DNA of 6,545 nt. It comes from Candidatus Komeilibacteria bacterium (GTDB taxonomy: Bacteria > Patescibacteriota > Patescibacteriia > UBA1558). The stretch spans positions 1 through 6,545 of the forward strand of contig JANLIN010000103.1 in assembly GCA_024654345.1 (NCBI GenBank), given 5' to 3'. The notes below the pieces were generated by a model. It did no database searches, was not told where the DNA came from, and worked only from the letters and a program-made list of their open reading frames with translations. Numbering within the stretch: the first letter of the stretch is position 1; the number at the start of each line of letters is the position of its first letter. Below, piece by piece: positions 4,633 through 6,545 of the stretch. The position numbers were made by a program, and so were the translations under genes.

Positions 4633-5316
4633 ATGTCTATTGAGTTACTCGATTTATTACAAGCGGGAGTTCATTTTGGTCACAGCCGATCAAAGCGCCA
4701 TCCCAATATGGAGCCCTATATTTTTGGGGTGAAACAGAATATACACATCATCGACCTGGAGCAGACAAAAGCAAAACTGGAGGAGGCGATGAAGTTTGTC
4801 CAAGATATCACGTCCAAAGGCGGAGTGATTCTTTTTGTATCCGGGAAAAAGCAAGCCCAGGATCTAGTAAAGAAGGCGGCTATACGCGCCGGTATGCCTT
4901 ATATCAACACTCGTTGGTTGGGAGGCACGTTTACCAATTTTGAAAATATACACAGTCTGCCCAAAAAGCTGAAGCGCATGGAAGAGGAGATGTCCAAAGG
5001 TCTCTGGGATCGCTATACAAAAAAAGAAGCGTTGGAGAGGGAGCGTGAAATGTTACGTCTAAAAGAAATGGTTGAGGGTATCAAAAATATGGATAAACTT
5101 CCACAGGCCGTCTTCATTGTTGATATAAAAAAAGATGACACGGCGGTGCACGAGGCTCATATCAAGAAAGTTCCGGTAATCGCCATTTGCGATACCAATA
5201 CCAATCCGGAAAAGGTTGATTTTGCCATACCGGGCAATGATGACGCCATCAAATCCATTGAATATATTACCGAACGTATCGCTGACGCCTGTCTAATAGG
5301 AAAGGGGAAGAAATAA
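4633..5316 (+). CDS. rpsB: Ribosomal protein uS2
   Basis: S2 is a small-subunit protein that binds late at the head-body junction and helps dock S1 where S1 exists. From the ATG at 4633 the product has 227 residues. AGVHFGH (11-17), the IFGVKQNIHIIDLEQT segment (30-45), TRWLGGTFTNF (93-103), DTNTNP (187-192) and PGNDDAI (200-206) are all family signatures, and the coiled-coil insert falls at about 108-150. It is slightly shorter than E. coli S2 (241), lacking most of the acidic C-terminal tail and ending GKGKK. The open frame continues upstream to a GTG at 4558, but that stretch has no family similarity and overlaps the structured leader. tsf follows after 34 nt, the near-universal rpsB-tsf order. 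Confidence 0.97.
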   Translation: MSIELLDLLQAGVHFGHSRSKRHPNMEPYIFGVKQNIHIIDLEQTKAKLEEAMKFVQDITSKGGVILFVSGKKQAQDLVKKAAIRAGMPYINTRWLGGTFTNFENIHSLPKKLKRMEEEMSKGLWDRYTKKEALEREREMLRLKEMVEGIKNMDKLPQAVFIVDIKKDDTAVHEAHIKKVPVIAICDTNTNPEKVDFAIPGNDDAIKSIEYITERIADACLIGKGKK

Positions 5317-5350
5317 ATTAACCTATATCTAACCATATAACAAAACAAAT

Positions 5351-5932
5351 ATGGACATGGAACTTCTAAAAAAGTTACGTCAAGCCACGGGGGCCGGTGT
5401 CAATGATGTAAGCAAGGCGCTGGCGGAAGTTGGCGACGACTATGACAAGGCCTTGGATTGGCTTCGCCAGCATGGTCAAAAGGTGGCCGGGAAAAAACAA
5501 GACCGAGAAATCAAAGAGGGCCTGATTGAATCTTATATCCATCAGGGTGGTAAAACAGGTGTACTTTTAGAAGTCGGTTGTGAAACGGATTTTGTGGCGC
5601 GAAATGATGATTTCAAAAACTTTGTGCACGAGGTAGCATTGCAAATTGCGGCGACTGATCCCCAATATGTATCCCCGGCCGATGTCCCGGCGGAAGTCGT
5701 GGAGAAAGAGAGAGCGATTTACGCAGAAGAGGTGGCCAAAGAAAACAAGCCGGCTGAAATACAGGACAAAATAATCACCGGTAAACTGGAAAAATTTTAT
5801 AGTCAAGTATGTTTGCTTAAGCAAACTTATATAAAAGATGACAGTCTGACCATCGAGAAACTGCTTAATAATACTATCGCCAAAGTGGGTGAAAATATTA
5901 GAATTAGCCGTTTTACCAGATATTCGTTATAA
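5351..5932 (+). CDS. tsf: Elongation factor Ts, short form
   Basis: EF-Ts is the nucleotide exchange factor that regenerates EF-Tu-GTP. At 193 residues it is the short form, close to Thermus EF-Ts (about 196) and lacking the second core subdomain and coiled coil of the 283-residue E. coli protein. Residues about 3-45 are the UBA-like domain, with RQATGAGVNDVSKAL (10-24) at the EF-Tu contact; the common form is TGAGxMDCKKAL. CETDFVARN (77-85) carries the TDFV motif, whose Asp-Phe pair disturbs the EF-Tu magnesium site. GKLEKFYSQVCLLKQ (144-158) and the GENIRISRF terminus (180-188) are conserved. The ATG at 5351 is likely; one two codons later is possible. The 34-nt gap after rpsB is A-rich without a Shine-Dalgarno. 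The stop codon lies inside the pyrH -10 box. Confidence 0.96.
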   Translation: MDMELLKKLRQATGAGVNDVSKALAEVGDDYDKALDWLRQHGQKVAGKKQDREIKEGLIESYIHQGGKTGVLLEVGCETDFVARNDDFKNFVHEVALQIAATDPQYVSPADVPAEVVEKERAIYAEEVAKENKPAEIQDKIITGKLEKFYSQVCLLKQTYIKDDSLTIEKLLNNTIAKVGENIRISRFTRYSL

Positions 5933-5933
5933 T
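5928..5933 (+). promoter_or_regulatory. Consensus -10 box before pyrH, leaderless geometry
   Basis: A perfect TATAAT overlaps the tsf stop codon (TAA, 5930-5932) and lies exactly 6 nt (5934-5939) before the pyrH ATG. The best -35 by eye is TTAGCC (5904-5909), three of six at 18 nt. The AGG at 5936-5938 is only 1 nt from the ATG, too close for a Shine-Dalgarno. Confidence 0.5.
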
Positions 5934-5939
5934 ACAGGC

Positions 5940-6545
5940 ATGTTTGGACGTGTCTTACTTAAACTATCTGGTTTAGCGGTTGCCAATACTGACCGACAGT
6001 TTGATTTTGCCCGTATAAGACAATTAGCTGATGAGATCAAAACCCTGCGCAAGCAGGGTTTATCGTTGGCGATAGTGATCGGGGGTGGAAATATCATGCG
6101 CGGACGCTCGATCGATACGGCTGAGTTTGACGTTACGACCGCTGATTACATGGGTATGCTGGCGACTAATATCAATGCCTTGGCTTTGAGTGGGGTGATG
6201 ACCAGAGCGGGCATCGATAATACCGTACTGTCACCATGGCCGGAGAAGCCGCTTATTCAGAAAGTAAATCGCTGGCGGATTCGACAAGCACAAAAGGAAG
6301 ATAAGGTATTAATATTCGGTGGTGGTACTGGTTCACCGGGACACTCCACCGATACGGCAGCTATTATGCGAGCCAATCAGTTTGGCGCTGACATCTTGTT
6401 GAAGGCAACAGACGTGGACGGAGTCTACGACAGCGATCCGGATGAAAATAAAGAAGCCGTTCGGTTTGTCAATCTTAGTTATCGCGATGTTATCGAAAAG
6501 AAGCTCAAAGTAATGGACGAAAAGGCATTCGCGGACGCGGCGGAA
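5940..6545 (+). CDS. pyrH: UMP kinase (3' end missing)
   Basis: PyrH phosphorylates UMP to UDP with ATP, a committed step toward UTP and CTP, in the cytoplasm. The 202 codons present run off the window; family members have about 235-245 residues, so roughly the last 35-40 are missing. The amino acid kinase fold is clear: KLSG (8-11), VIGGGNIMRG (46-55), ADYMGMLATNINALAL (68-83), FGGGTGSP (126-133), KATDVDGVYDSDP (155-167) and LKVMDEKAF. One loop is unusual: bacterial enzymes typically read GGTGNPFFTTDTAA, while here residues 131-141 read GSPGHSTDTAA, with the PGH(S/T)TD form typical of archaeal UMP kinases. The ATG lies 7 nt after the tsf stop and has no Shine-Dalgarno. The rpsB-tsf-pyrH order is conserved in bacteria, often followed by frr. 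Confidence 0.96.
   Translation, partial: MFGRVLLKLSGLAVANTDRQFDFARIRQLADEIKTLRKQGLSLAIVIGGGNIMRGRSIDTAEFDVTTADYMGMLATNINALALSGVMTRAGIDNTVLSPWPEKPLIQKVNRWRIRQAQKEDKVLIFGGGTGSPGHSTDTAAIMRANQFGADILLKATDVDGVYDSDPDENKEAVRFVNLSYRDVIEKKLKVMDEKAFADAAE

Noticed and set aside
1..6545. CRISPR array, insertion sequence, phage or defence genes
   Set aside because: There are no spaced direct repeats, transposase, integrase or nuclease reading frames; all sizeable genes are housekeeping or small membrane proteins.

Overview
The window looks like an ordinary chromosomal segment of a bacterium with a compact genome, most likely a Candidate Phyla Radiation (Patescibacteria) member. This placement is an inference. 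It rests on a short Thermus-like EF-Ts, a four-helix membrane protein with a YVGTKEF motif of a type I associate with CPR genomes, a pilin-like protein, weak or absent Shine-Dalgarno sequences before most genes, and tight packing. UGA is used as a normal stop at the ends of prmC and the membrane-protein gene, so the code appears to be standard code 11.

Layout. Positions 1-57 (minus) hold the first 19 codons of a gene starting MNCPLC, probably a zinc-ribbon protein, with a good ribosome binding site and promoter. It diverges from rplY (271-933, L25/CTC), which ends in a clear GNRA-capped terminator. A separate unit encodes a membrane-anchored pilin-like protein (1049-1531). Its stop codon abuts the stop of the convergent prmC. 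The minus-strand cluster reads rpmE (L31, 3768-3478), prfA (RF1, 3419-2352), prmC (2377-1532). RF1 and the enzyme predicted to methylate its GGQ glutamine overlap by 26 nt. Upstream on the same strand is a four-helix membrane protein of unknown function (4261-3881). A 371-nt gene-free region (4262-4632) follows; it holds two divergent promoters, a perfect 42-bp palindrome with a partial third arm, and a structured rpsB leader. The right end is the conserved translation/nucleotide cluster rpsB (4633-5316), tsf (5351-5932), pyrH (5940 to the window end, incomplete).

Functionally, most of the window is translation: ribosomal proteins S2, L25 and L31, elongation factor Ts, release factor 1 and its methyltransferase, followed by UMP kinase. 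I see no defence system, CRISPR array, tRNA, rRNA or intact mobile element.

The most interesting signals are regulatory. Three genes (the pilin-like gene, the membrane-protein gene and pyrH) have a TATAAT-like box exactly 6 nt before the ATG, which predicts leaderless mRNAs. The 42-bp palindrome and the nested rpsB leader hairpin are next. At the protein level, PyrH carries an archaeal-looking PGHSTD loop in an otherwise bacterial enzyme, PrmC has NLPY in place of NPPY, and the pilin-like protein lacks a prepilin peptidase site.
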